From JBIIUJ01 sp044340025 (GTDB lineage Bacteria; Pseudomonadota; Alphaproteobacteria; Caulobacterales; Aquidulcibacteraceae): a DNA stretch of 17,117 nt. A program made the position numbers and the translations under genes. Each line of letters begins with the position of its first letter. Position 1 is the stretch's first letter. The notes under the pieces are model-generated. The model was not told the origin of the DNA. It did no database searches and saw nothing but the letters and a program-made list of their open reading frames with translations. This document shows positions 7,871 to 14,291 of the stretch, in pieces. The stretch spans positions 1-17,117 of the forward strand of contig JBIIUJ010000042.1 in the NCBI GenBank assembly GCA_044340025.1, read 5' to 3'.

Positions 7871-9961
7871 CTAGCGCCCCCAGATCCAGAGCCCGAAGGC
7901 GCCCAGGATCACCGCGCCCGCAAGCATGATGAACCCGTAGTGATACACAAAGCCCGATTGCAGCTTCACCGCCTGCTTTGCGATGAAGCCGGTGGCGGCG
8001 GCCACCCCATTGGGGCCGAGGCCATCGATGATCTTCTGGTCCCCGCCCTTCCAGAACAGATCGCCCAGCGCGCGCGCGCCCTTCACGAACACTGCATCAT
8101 ACAGCTCGTCGAAATACCATTTGTTGGAGAGGAAGCGGTGGAGCGGGCCGTTGTTGGCGGCGATCTTCGCGCCCAGCCCTTCGTTCAGCAGGTAGAAGAA
8201 GGTGGCGATCAGGAAACCGATCACGGTGACGACCAGCGGCGCCCACAGCACCCAGAGCGCATGGTGGTGAAGCTCCTTCTTGTCCTTCAGCACCGTATTG
8301 TCGGCCGCCATGTAGATGGACTTGTCCCAGAATTCCTTGGCGCCTTCGCCGACAAAGGCGTTGTAGAACACAGCCCCCGCGATCAGCGCCCCGGCCGCCA
8401 GAACAAACAGCGGAACGAGCATGACCAGCGGGCTCTCGTGGCCGGGCGCCTTTTTCGAGCCGACAGCGCTGTGGTCATCGTGATGGTCGCCGCCGGCGGC
8501 CGGCGCGGCATGGGCGTGGGCGACGTCGGGCGCGTTGCCGTGATCGTCGCCATGGGCGTGATCGTGCCCGCCGCCGCGATAATGGCCGTTGAACGTCATG
8601 TAGGCGAGCCGCCACGAATAGAAGCTCGTCAGCATGGCCGCGAGCAGGCCGACCCAGAACGCCATATAGGCGAAGGCCACGCCCTTCTCGCCCGCGGCAA
8701 ACGCGCTCTCCAGCACCGCGTCCTTGGAGAAGAAGCCGGCAAAGCCGATGCCCGTGCCGGGGATGCCTATGCCGGTGATGGCCAGCGTGCCGATGATCAT
8801 CATCGCCCAGGTGATCGGCATGGCGGGCCCCACCGCCCCCATCCGCCGCATGTCCTGCTCGTGGTGCATCCCATGGATCACCGAGCCTGCGCCAAGGAAC
8901 AAAAGCGCCTTGAAGAAGGCGTGGGTGAAGAGGTGGAACATCGCCGCCTGATAGGCCCCGATGCCGGCGGCGAAGAACATGTAGCCGAGCTGGGAGCAGG
9001 TGGAGTAGGCGATCACCCGCTTGATGTCGTTCTGCGCCAGCCCCACCGTCGCCGCGAACAGCGCTGTGACCGCGCCCAGCACCGTGATCACGGCCGCCGC
9101 GCCCGGCGCATATTCGTAGATTGGCGAGCAGCGCACCACGAGCACCACGCCGGCCGTCACCATCGTCGCGGCATGGATGAGGGCTGAGACCGGCGTTGGC
9201 CCCTCCATCGCGTCCGGCAGCCATGTGTGCAGGAAGAACTGCGCCGACTTGCCCATCGCGCCGATGAACAGAAGCAGCCCGATGGCCTCCAGCGCTGGCA
9301 CCGACATCACGTTGCCGAACGCGATCACCGCATCGAGCTTTTGCGGCACAGCGGCGAACACGTCGTCGAACCGGATCGAGCCGAACGTGAGATAGACCGC
9401 CATGATCCCGAGCGCGAAGCCGAAATCGCCAACCCGGTTGACCACGAAGGCCTTGATCGCGGCGTCATTGGCTGACCGCTTCTTGTACCAGAAGCCGATC
9501 AGCAGATAGGACGCGACGCCCACCCCTTCCCAGCCGAAGAACAGCTGGAGGAAATTGTCCGCCGTCACCAGCATCAGCATGGCGAAGGTGAAGAACGACA
9601 GATAGGCGAAGAAGCGCGCCCGGTGCGGATCCTCAGCCATATAGCCGATGGAATAGACGTGAACGAGCGCGGAGACCGTCGTCACGACCACAAGCATCAC
9701 CGCCGAGAGCGTATCGATCCGCAGCGCCCAATCCGCCTCGAACGTCCCGATGTCGATCCAGCGCGCGAGCAGGATGGTGCGCGCCTCCGCCCCGCCAAGC
9801 CAGAAGCCCGAAAACACGACCCAGGCGCCAAGGGCCGCCAGGATCAGGATGCCGGTCGTGACCGCCATCGCCACACGGTCGCCGATGAAGCGCTGGAACA
9901 GGCCCGCGATCAGCGCGCCCGCCAGCGGCCCAAAAACGATGAAGATCTCCAAAGCGCCCAC
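7871..9961 (-). CDS. nuoL: NADH-quinone oxidoreductase subunit L with a His-rich insert
   Basis: A 696-residue distal antiporter-like subunit, longer than the roughly 610 residues of E. coli NuoL. Core motifs: FFGWEGVG with the essential Glu145, MGKSAQFFLHTWLPDAMEGPTPVSALIHAATMV in pieces from K238 through H263, DIKRVIAYSTCSQLGYM, and FFSKD (K413). The C-terminal region carries the long lateral helix and a final membrane segment ending in WIWGR. Residues 460-508 form a Gly/His/Asp-rich stretch with 11 histidines between two membrane segments; a further HHH lies near residue 565. The start is GTG at 9961-9959 and gives a normal NuoL N-terminus; it lies 7 bases after the nuoK stop. Confidence 0.97.
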   Translation of the reverse strand: MGALEIFIVFGPLAGALIAGLFQRFIGDRVAMAVTTGILILAALGAWVVFSGFWLGGAEARTILLARWIDIGTFEADWALRIDTLSAVMLVVVTTVSALVHVYSIGYMAEDPHRARFFAYLSFFTFAMLMLVTADNFLQLFFGWEGVGVASYLLIGFWYKKRSANDAAIKAFVVNRVGDFGFALGIMAVYLTFGSIRFDDVFAAVPQKLDAVIAFGNVMSVPALEAIGLLLFIGAMGKSAQFFLHTWLPDAMEGPTPVSALIHAATMVTAGVVLVVRCSPIYEYAPGAAAVITVLGAVTALFAATVGLAQNDIKRVIAYSTCSQLGYMFFAAGIGAYQAAMFHLFTHAFFKALLFLGAGSVIHGMHHEQDMRRMGAVGPAMPITWAMMIIGTLAITGIGIPGTGIGFAGFFSKDAVLESAFAAGEKGVAFAYMAFWVGLLAAMLTSFYSWRLAYMTFNGHYRGGGHDHAHGDDHGNAPDVAHAHAAPAAGGDHHDDHSAVGSKKAPGHESPLVMLVPLFVLAAGALIAGAVFYNAFVGEGAKEFWDKSIYMAADNTVLKDKKELHHHALWVLWAPLVVTVIGFLIATFFYLLNEGLGAKIAANNGPLHRFLSNKWYFDELYDAVFVKGARALGDLFWKGGDQKIIDGLGPNGVAAATGFIAKQAVKLQSGFVYHYGFIMLAGAVILGAFGLWIWGR

Positions 9962-9968
9962 GGCCGGC

Positions 9969-10277
9969 CTAGCCCTTCATCAGATTGAGGTCTTCAACCG
10001 CGATGCCGCCACGGTTGCGGAAATAGACGACCAGGATCGCAAGCCCCACCGCCGCCTCGGCGGCTGCGACCGTGAGCACGAACATCGCGAAAATCTGCCC
10101 GGCAAGGTCGCCCAGATGGGTGGAGAAGGCCACGAGATTGATGTTCACCGCGAGCAGGATCAGCTCGATCGACATCAGGATGACGATGACGTTCTTGCGG
10201 TTCACGAAGATGCCGAACACGCCGATCGTGAAGATGGCGGCCGCGACCGTGAGATAATGGGCGAGCGTGATCTCCAT
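9969..10277 (-). CDS. nuoK: NADH-quinone oxidoreductase subunit K
   Basis: A 102-residue, three-helix membrane subunit of complex I. The two buried glutamates essential for proton transfer are present: E38 in MSIELILLAVN (E36 in E. coli) and E74 in AAAEAAVGLA (E72). Length and both motifs match the family. The ATG at 10277 lies 4 bases after the nuoJ TGA, with an AGGGGA-like Shine-Dalgarno element inside the end of nuoJ. Confidence 0.97.
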   Translation of the reverse strand: MEITLAHYLTVAAAIFTIGVFGIFVNRKNVIVILMSIELILLAVNINLVAFSTHLGDLAGQIFAMFVLTVAAAEAAVGLAILVVYFRNRGGIAVEDLNLMKG

Positions 10278-10281
10278 CGTG

Positions 10282-10893
10282 TCAGATCCCCTGGCCGGGC
10301 TTGGGGTCGGCGAGCGCGACGCCCGTGGCGCGGGTGCGCGCGGTCTGGGCGGCGACGTTCTGGCGCTTTACCCCCTCGCGGTGGCGCAGCGTCAGCACGA
10401 TGGCGCCGATCATCGCGACAAACAGCACAAGGCCGGCGAGCTGAAACAGCAGGATATACTGGGTGTAGAGCACGCGGCCGATCGCCTCGGCATTGGAGAC
10501 CACATCCATCGGCGGCGCCTTGGCCGCCAGGATGTTGAGCTGCCCCTCGTTTTCCACCCAGGCGCCGCCCACCAGCGCCATCTGCGCAAACAGCGCCAGC
10601 GCCACCAGCCCCCCAATCGGGAGGTAGTTCAGAAAGCCCTGTTTCAGCTCCACAAAGTCGATGTCGAGCATCATGACAACGAACAGGAACAGCACCGCCA
10701 CCGCGCCGACATAGACCACGACCAGGAGCATCGCGAGGAACTCCGCCCCCATCAGCACGAACAGGCCGGCGCTGGTGAAGAAGGTCAGGATCAGGAACAG
10801 AACGCTGTGAACGGGGTTGCGCGCCGATACGACCATCAGGGCCGAGACGACCGCAATGATCGACAGTGCGTAAAACGCGACAACTTGCGCCAT
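10282..10893 (-). CDS. nuoJ: NADH-quinone oxidoreductase subunit J
   Basis: A 203-residue membrane subunit of complex I. The N-terminal half carries the expected helices with NPVHSVLFLILTF, the GAEFLAMLLVVVYVGA segment (conserved Glu51 and Tyr61) and VLFLFVVMMLDI. The helix containing YVGAVAVLF forms a pi-bulge that couples quinone reduction to proton pumping in known structures. I chose the ATG at 10893 rather than the in-frame ATG at 11022. The upstream 43 residues are basic and unlike NuoJ, and a strong GGGAGGGG ribosome-binding site lies 6 bases before 10893. The gene is separated from the amidase by 192 bases without coding sequence. Confidence 0.97.
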   Translation of the reverse strand: MAQVVAFYALSIIAVVSALMVVSARNPVHSVLFLILTFFTSAGLFVLMGAEFLAMLLVVVYVGAVAVLFLFVVMMLDIDFVELKQGFLNYLPIGGLVALALFAQMALVGGAWVENEGQLNILAAKAPPMDVVSNAEAIGRVLYTQYILLFQLAGLVLFVAMIGAIVLTLRHREGVKRQNVAAQTARTRATGVALADPKPGQGI

Positions 10894-11085
10894 CGGCTTC
10901 CCCTCCCGGCGCGACCGGGTTCCGCAGTGGAGCGCGCCGCCCCCGACGACGCCTTGAAGATACGCGCGCCTGTCAGCCCTGACCGACACGTGAACGAGTC
11001 CCTCCGCTTTTAGCGAGGGCATTCGGGCAAGGCTAGAACCAAACGCCGTTCGAAGCGGCTTCTCCCCACATGGTCGAAAGCAGGC
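10894..11085 (-). other. Amidase-nuoJ intercistronic region
   Basis: These 192 bases form the longest non-coding gap inside the nuo cluster. On the transcribed strand the sequence at 11000-11019 can fold into an 8-pair hairpin with one bulged G and a short A-rich loop; no U-run follows, so it is not a standard terminator. A short palindrome, GTCAGCCCTGAC, lies at 10972-10983. I could not place a convincing -35/-10 pair. The region could carry an internal promoter, an RNA processing site, or a boundary left by insertion of the amidase gene. Confidence 0.4.
10900..10907 (-). promoter_or_regulatory. Strong Shine-Dalgarno element deciding the nuoJ start
   Basis: GGGAGGGG on the minus strand, 6 bases upstream of the ATG at 10893. 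This independent, strong ribosome-binding site fits a gene that cannot rely on coupling to the preceding gene, because 192 bases separate it from the amidase stop. Confidence 0.65.
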
Positions 11086-12696
11086 CTACCGTGCCGGCAG
11101 GAAGGCGCGCGCAATCTCGGGCGTTTCGTTGAGAGAGGCGGGAAACCGAGGCCGCAACCGGATTTGCGCCGCCTGCTCATAGGCATGGCCAAGCGCAAGG
11201 AGCCGCGCCTCGCTCCAGGCCGGCCCGATGAAGGACAGGCCCACGGGAAGCCCGCGCACTGCCCCCATGGGCACGCTAAGGTGCGGATAGCCCGCAACCG
11301 CAGGCAGGATGGTGGCGACCGCCACCGCGGCGGAGCGGCTCGCCCCCGCCGGATCGCTCGGCCAGGCCGGGGCGCCGGAGACAGCGATGAGGGCGTCGAG
11401 CCGGTGCTCCGCAATCAGGCGGTCGATGCCTTCCGGCCCCGCCTTGCGGCGCGCGGCGGCCAGCGCCTCGCGATAGGCGGGGTCATCCAGTCCCCGCGTG
11501 GCCTGCGCCCGCTCCAGCAGCTCCTGACCGAACAGCGGCATGGAGCGCTCCGCCTGCGCGGCGTTGAAGGCGATCACCGCATCGAGCGAGCGTGTGCGCA
11601 CGGCGGGCGCGGCCCCCGCCAGATAGGCGTTCACGCCGGCCTTGAACTCCGTGTCGAGGATAGGGCCGACAAGGGGGCCGATCCCGGCGAGATCGGGGGC
11701 GGGAACCTCCACGATCTCCGCGCCGGAGGCCTTGAGGGTGGCGATGGCCGCCTCAAACAGCGCATCGGTTCCCGGATGGCCGCCCTGGGCGAGGCGCAGC
11801 ACGCCAAGCCGCGCGCCGCGCAACGCCTCCGGAGACAGTCCGGCTTCGTAATCGACCTTGCGCGCGTCAGCCTCGCGGGTGGCGGGATCGGCGGGATCGG
11901 AACCGGCGATGGCGTTGAGGACAAGCGCAGCGTCGCGCACGCTGCGCGTCATCGGCCCGGCGGTATCCATCGACGCAGCGATGGGGATGACGTGGGTGCG
12001 CGAGACCAGCCCCACCGTGGGCTTCAGACCCACCACCCCATTGACCGACGCCGGGCAGACGATGGAGCCGGACGTCTCGGTCCCGATGGCGGCGGCCGCT
12101 AGCGCAGCCGCAGCGGCGGCGCCCGAGCCCGAACTCGAGCCGCACGCGTTGCGATCGAGCGCATGGGGATTGCGGGTGAGCCCGCCAACCGCGCTCCAGC
12201 CACTGATGGACCGGGTGGAGCGATAGTTCGCCCACTCCGAGAGATTGGTCTTGCCCAGGATGACGGCGCCCTGGGCGCGCAGACGCGCAACGAGGGGGGC
12301 GTCGCGCTGCGTGCGATTATCCGCCAGAGCCAGCGCGCCCGCTGTGGTGGGCAACTCGCGCGTCTCGATATTGTCCTTGATCAGGATGGGGACGCCATGC
12401 AGCGGACCGCGCACGCGCCCGGCCTTGCGCTCGGCATCCAGCGCGCGCGCCTGCGCGAGAGCCTCGGGATTGACCGAAATCACGCTCTGAAGCTGCGGGC
12501 CGGTGCGGTCCAGCCGCTCGATCCGGCGCAGATAGGCTCGCGTCAGAGCCACCGAGGATGTGCTGCCGGCAGAGAGCGCGGCCCCGATCTCCGAGAGGCT
12601 GCGCTCCTCCACCGGCTCAGCGCGGGCCGCGCCCACAACCGCCGTCACTGCGGCTGCCGCCAACAGGCCCGGCCGCAGGCGGCGCCTTCTCGCCAT
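11086..12696 (-). CDS. Predicted exported amidase (amidase signature family) inside the nuo operon
   Basis: A 536-residue amidase-signature enzyme. Residues 1-26 look like a signal peptide: a run of arginines (RRRR near residues 3-6), a hydrophobic Ala/Leu/Val core, and an A-R-A cleavage motif at 24-26. Sec and Tat routing cannot be separated by eye. The Ser-cisSer-Lys triad is visible: K107 in ILIKDNIE, S187 in CGSSSGSG, and nucleophile S211 in GTETSGSIVCPA. The flow into NGVVGLKPTVGLVSR and MDTAGPM resembles the peptide amidase (Pam) branch of the family rather than GatA, so hydrolysis of peptide or small amides in the periplasm is a reasonable guess; the substrate is unknown. The ATG at 12696 shares one base with the nuoI stop (TGATG) and has no Shine-Dalgarno sequence, so it should be translationally coupled to nuoI. 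A longer in-frame start at 12999 is rejected because it runs through nuoI coding sequence. No complex I role is known for such enzymes. Confidence 0.92.
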   Translation of the reverse strand: MARRRRLRPGLLAAAAVTAVVGAARAEPVEERSLSEIGAALSAGSTSSVALTRAYLRRIERLDRTGPQLQSVISVNPEALAQARALDAERKAGRVRGPLHGVPILIKDNIETRELPTTAGALALADNRTQRDAPLVARLRAQGAVILGKTNLSEWANYRSTRSISGWSAVGGLTRNPHALDRNACGSSSGSGAAAAAALAAAAIGTETSGSIVCPASVNGVVGLKPTVGLVSRTHVIPIAASMDTAGPMTRSVRDAALVLNAIAGSDPADPATREADARKVDYEAGLSPEALRGARLGVLRLAQGGHPGTDALFEAAIATLKASGAEIVEVPAPDLAGIGPLVGPILDTEFKAGVNAYLAGAAPAVRTRSLDAVIAFNAAQAERSMPLFGQELLERAQATRGLDDPAYREALAAARRKAGPEGIDRLIAEHRLDALIAVSGAPAWPSDPAGASRSAAVAVATILPAVAGYPHLSVPMGAVRGLPVGLSFIGPAWSEARLLALGHAYEQAAQIRLRPRFPASLNETPEIARAFLPAR

Positions 12697-13181
12697 CAGC
12701 GGTAGGGCGCGTCGAGCTCGAGGTTGCGGGCGATCTCGCGTTCCCAGCGGTCGCCGTTCCCGAGCAGGCGGGCCTTGTCGTAGAACAGCTCCTCGCGCGT
12801 TTCGGTCGCGAACTCGAAGTTCGGGCCTTCCACGATCGCGTCCACCGGGCAGGCTTCCTGACAGAAGCCGCAATAGATGCACTTCGTCATGTCGATGTCG
12901 TAGCGCGTGGTGCGGCGCGATCCGTCCTCGCGCGGCTCGGCCTCGATGGTGATCGCCTGGGCCGGACAGATCGCCTCGCACAGTTTGCAGGCGATGCACC
13001 GCTCCTCGCCATTGGCATAGCGGCGCAGCGCATGCTCGCCCCGGAATCGCGGCGACAGCGGGCCCTTTTCGAAGGGGTAGTTGATCGTGTGCTTGCGCCT
13101 GAAGAAATACTTCATCGCAAGGCCGAAGGCGCCGACGAAATCAGACAGTGCGGCGCCGCGCAGGGCTTGAGCGATGCTCAT
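12696..13181 (-). CDS. nuoI: NADH-quinone oxidoreductase subunit I
   Basis: A 161-residue peripheral subunit carrying two 4Fe-4S clusters (N6a and N6b) that pass electrons toward N2. The two CxxCxxCxxxCP motifs are CIACKLCEAICP (C62, C65, C68, C72) and CIYCGFCQEACP (C101, C104, C107, C111), with the usual NYPFEKGPLSPRFRGEHALRR approach in the N-terminal half. The ATG at 13181 overlaps the nuoH TGA (ATGA) and has a GGGAGG Shine-Dalgarno element 5 bases upstream inside nuoH. A longer frame back to 13673 runs through nuoH and is rejected. The stop overlaps the start of the amidase gene. Confidence 0.97.
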   Translation of the reverse strand: MSIAQALRGAALSDFVGAFGLAMKYFFRRKHTINYPFEKGPLSPRFRGEHALRRYANGEERCIACKLCEAICPAQAITIEAEPREDGSRRTTRYDIDMTKCIYCGFCQEACPVDAIVEGPNFEFATETREELFYDKARLLGNGDRWEREIARNLELDAPYR

Positions 13182-14242
13182 GCGGGCCTCCCGAAATAGG
13201 CGACATAGCCGCCGATGATGGCCACCGCGACAAGAGACGTCGGCAGGAAGATCTTCCAGCCCAGCCGCATCAGCTGGTCGTAGCGATAGCGCGGCACGAT
13301 GGCCTTCACCATCGCAAACATGAAGAACACCGCCCAGATCTTCACATAGAAGACCAGGAAGCCGACGAAGGGGTTCGTCACCGCGCCCCACGGCAGATGC
13401 CACCCGCCCAGAAACAGGATGGCGATCATCGCGCACATCAGCACGATGTTCAGATACTCCCCGATCATGAAGAGCAGATAGGGCGTGGAAGAATATTCCA
13501 CCTGATAGCCGGCCACGAGTTCGCTTTCCGCTTCCGGAAGGTCGAACGGCGGCCGGTTCGTCTCGGCGAGCGCGGAGATGAAGAAGATCACCATCATCAC
13601 AAACATCACGATGCCGATGGGGATCTGCTTGGGATCGGCGATATTCAGGACGCGAAAGCCGTTCCAGTCCCACAGGCCGCCCGACTGATGGTTGACGATG
13701 GTGGTGAGGTTGAGCGAGCCCACGAGCAGCAGCACCGTGATGATCACGAAGCCGATCGACACCTCATAGCTCACCATCTGGGCGGCCGAGCGCAGCGAGC
13801 CGAGGAACGGATATTTCGAGTTCGACGCCCATCCGCCCATGATGATGCCATAGACGCCGAGCGAGGAGATCGCGAAGAGGTAGAGGATCCCGACATTCAT
13901 GTCCGAGATCACCCAGCCCGGCGCAATCGGCACCACCGCCCAGGCCACAAAGGCCAGCACGAGCGTGATCAGCGGCGCCAGCAGGAACACCGTCTTGTTG
14001 GCGCCCGCCGGGATCACGATTTCCTTGAACACGAATTTGAAGAAGTCCGCGAAGGACTGGAACAGGCCGAACGGCCCGACCACGTTGGGCCCCTTGCGCA
14101 TCTGGACCGCCGCCCAGACCTTGCGGTCGAACAGGAGGATGAAGGCGAGGGTGAGGAGCAAAAGCACCATCACCCCCAGCACCTGAAGGGCGCCGAGCCA
14201 GAAGCCCGCCACCGGGCCGAAATCCGCGATCAAGCCGCCCAT
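13178..14242 (-). CDS. nuoH: NADH-quinone oxidoreductase subunit H
   Basis: A 354-residue membrane subunit that forms much of the quinone chamber next to NuoB/NuoD and the start of the proton pathway. Visible family motifs are DRKVWAAVQMRKGPNVVGPFG, given here only as its key parts DRKVWAAVQ and RKGPN, then SYEVSIGF, and the acidic loop AETNRPPFDLPEAESELV followed by AGYQVEYSS. An Asp replaces the Glu seen at the start of the first motif in many bacteria; this looks normal for alphaproteobacteria. The ATG at 14242 is preceded by GGAG about 10 bases upstream. It follows nuoG by 49 bases and overlaps nuoI by four. Confidence 0.97.
   Translation of the reverse strand: MGGLIADFGPVAGFWLGALQVLGVMVLLLLTLAFILLFDRKVWAAVQMRKGPNVVGPFGLFQSFADFFKFVFKEIVIPAGANKTVFLLAPLITLVLAFVAWAVVPIAPGWVISDMNVGILYLFAISSLGVYGIIMGGWASNSKYPFLGSLRSAAQMVSYEVSIGFVIITVLLLVGSLNLTTIVNHQSGGLWDWNGFRVLNIADPKQIPIGIVMFVMMVIFFISALAETNRPPFDLPEAESELVAGYQVEYSSTPYLLFMIGEYLNIVLMCAMIAILFLGGWHLPWGAVTNPFVGFLVFYVKIWAVFFMFAMVKAIVPRYRYDQLMRLGWKIFLPTSLVAVAIIGGYVAYFGRPA
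13187..13192 (-). promoter_or_regulatory. Shine-Dalgarno element for nuoI, inside nuoH
   Basis: GGGAGG on the minus strand, 5 bases before the ATG at 13181. It fixes the nuoI start and overlaps the last codons of nuoH. Confidence 0.65.
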
Positions 14243-14262
14243 GGGCGCCTGTCTCCTTCAAT

Positions 14263-14278
14263 GCGCCCGTCCGGGCGC
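14263..14278 (-). other. Intercistronic hairpin between nuoG and nuoH
   Basis: GCGCCC and GGGCGC form a perfect 6-base GC stem with a 4-base loop in the 49-base gap between the nuoG stop and nuoH start. No U-tract follows, so it more likely influences mRNA stability or nuoH translation than termination. It lies just upstream of the nuoH Shine-Dalgarno element. The functional reading is inference. Confidence 0.4.
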
Positions 14279-14291
14279 TTGTGCTGATCTG

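Noticed and set aside
7616..9187. 523-residue open frame on the + strand opposite nuoL/nuoM
   Set aside because: Antisense shadow of two well-supported genes; composition is dominated by Arg, Gly, His and Glu without any family signature.
10972..10983. GTCAGCCCTGAC palindrome as an operator
   Set aside because: Only five base pairs per arm, no adjoining promoter could be placed, and a match of this size is expected by chance in GC-rich DNA.
10894..11022. N-terminal extension of NuoJ
   Set aside because: The 43 extra residues are basic and unlike NuoJ, and a strong ribosome-binding site marks the inner ATG.
12697..12999. Longer amidase start inside nuoI
   Set aside because: The added 101 residues are nuoI sequence read in another frame; the signal peptide begins exactly at the ATG at 12696.
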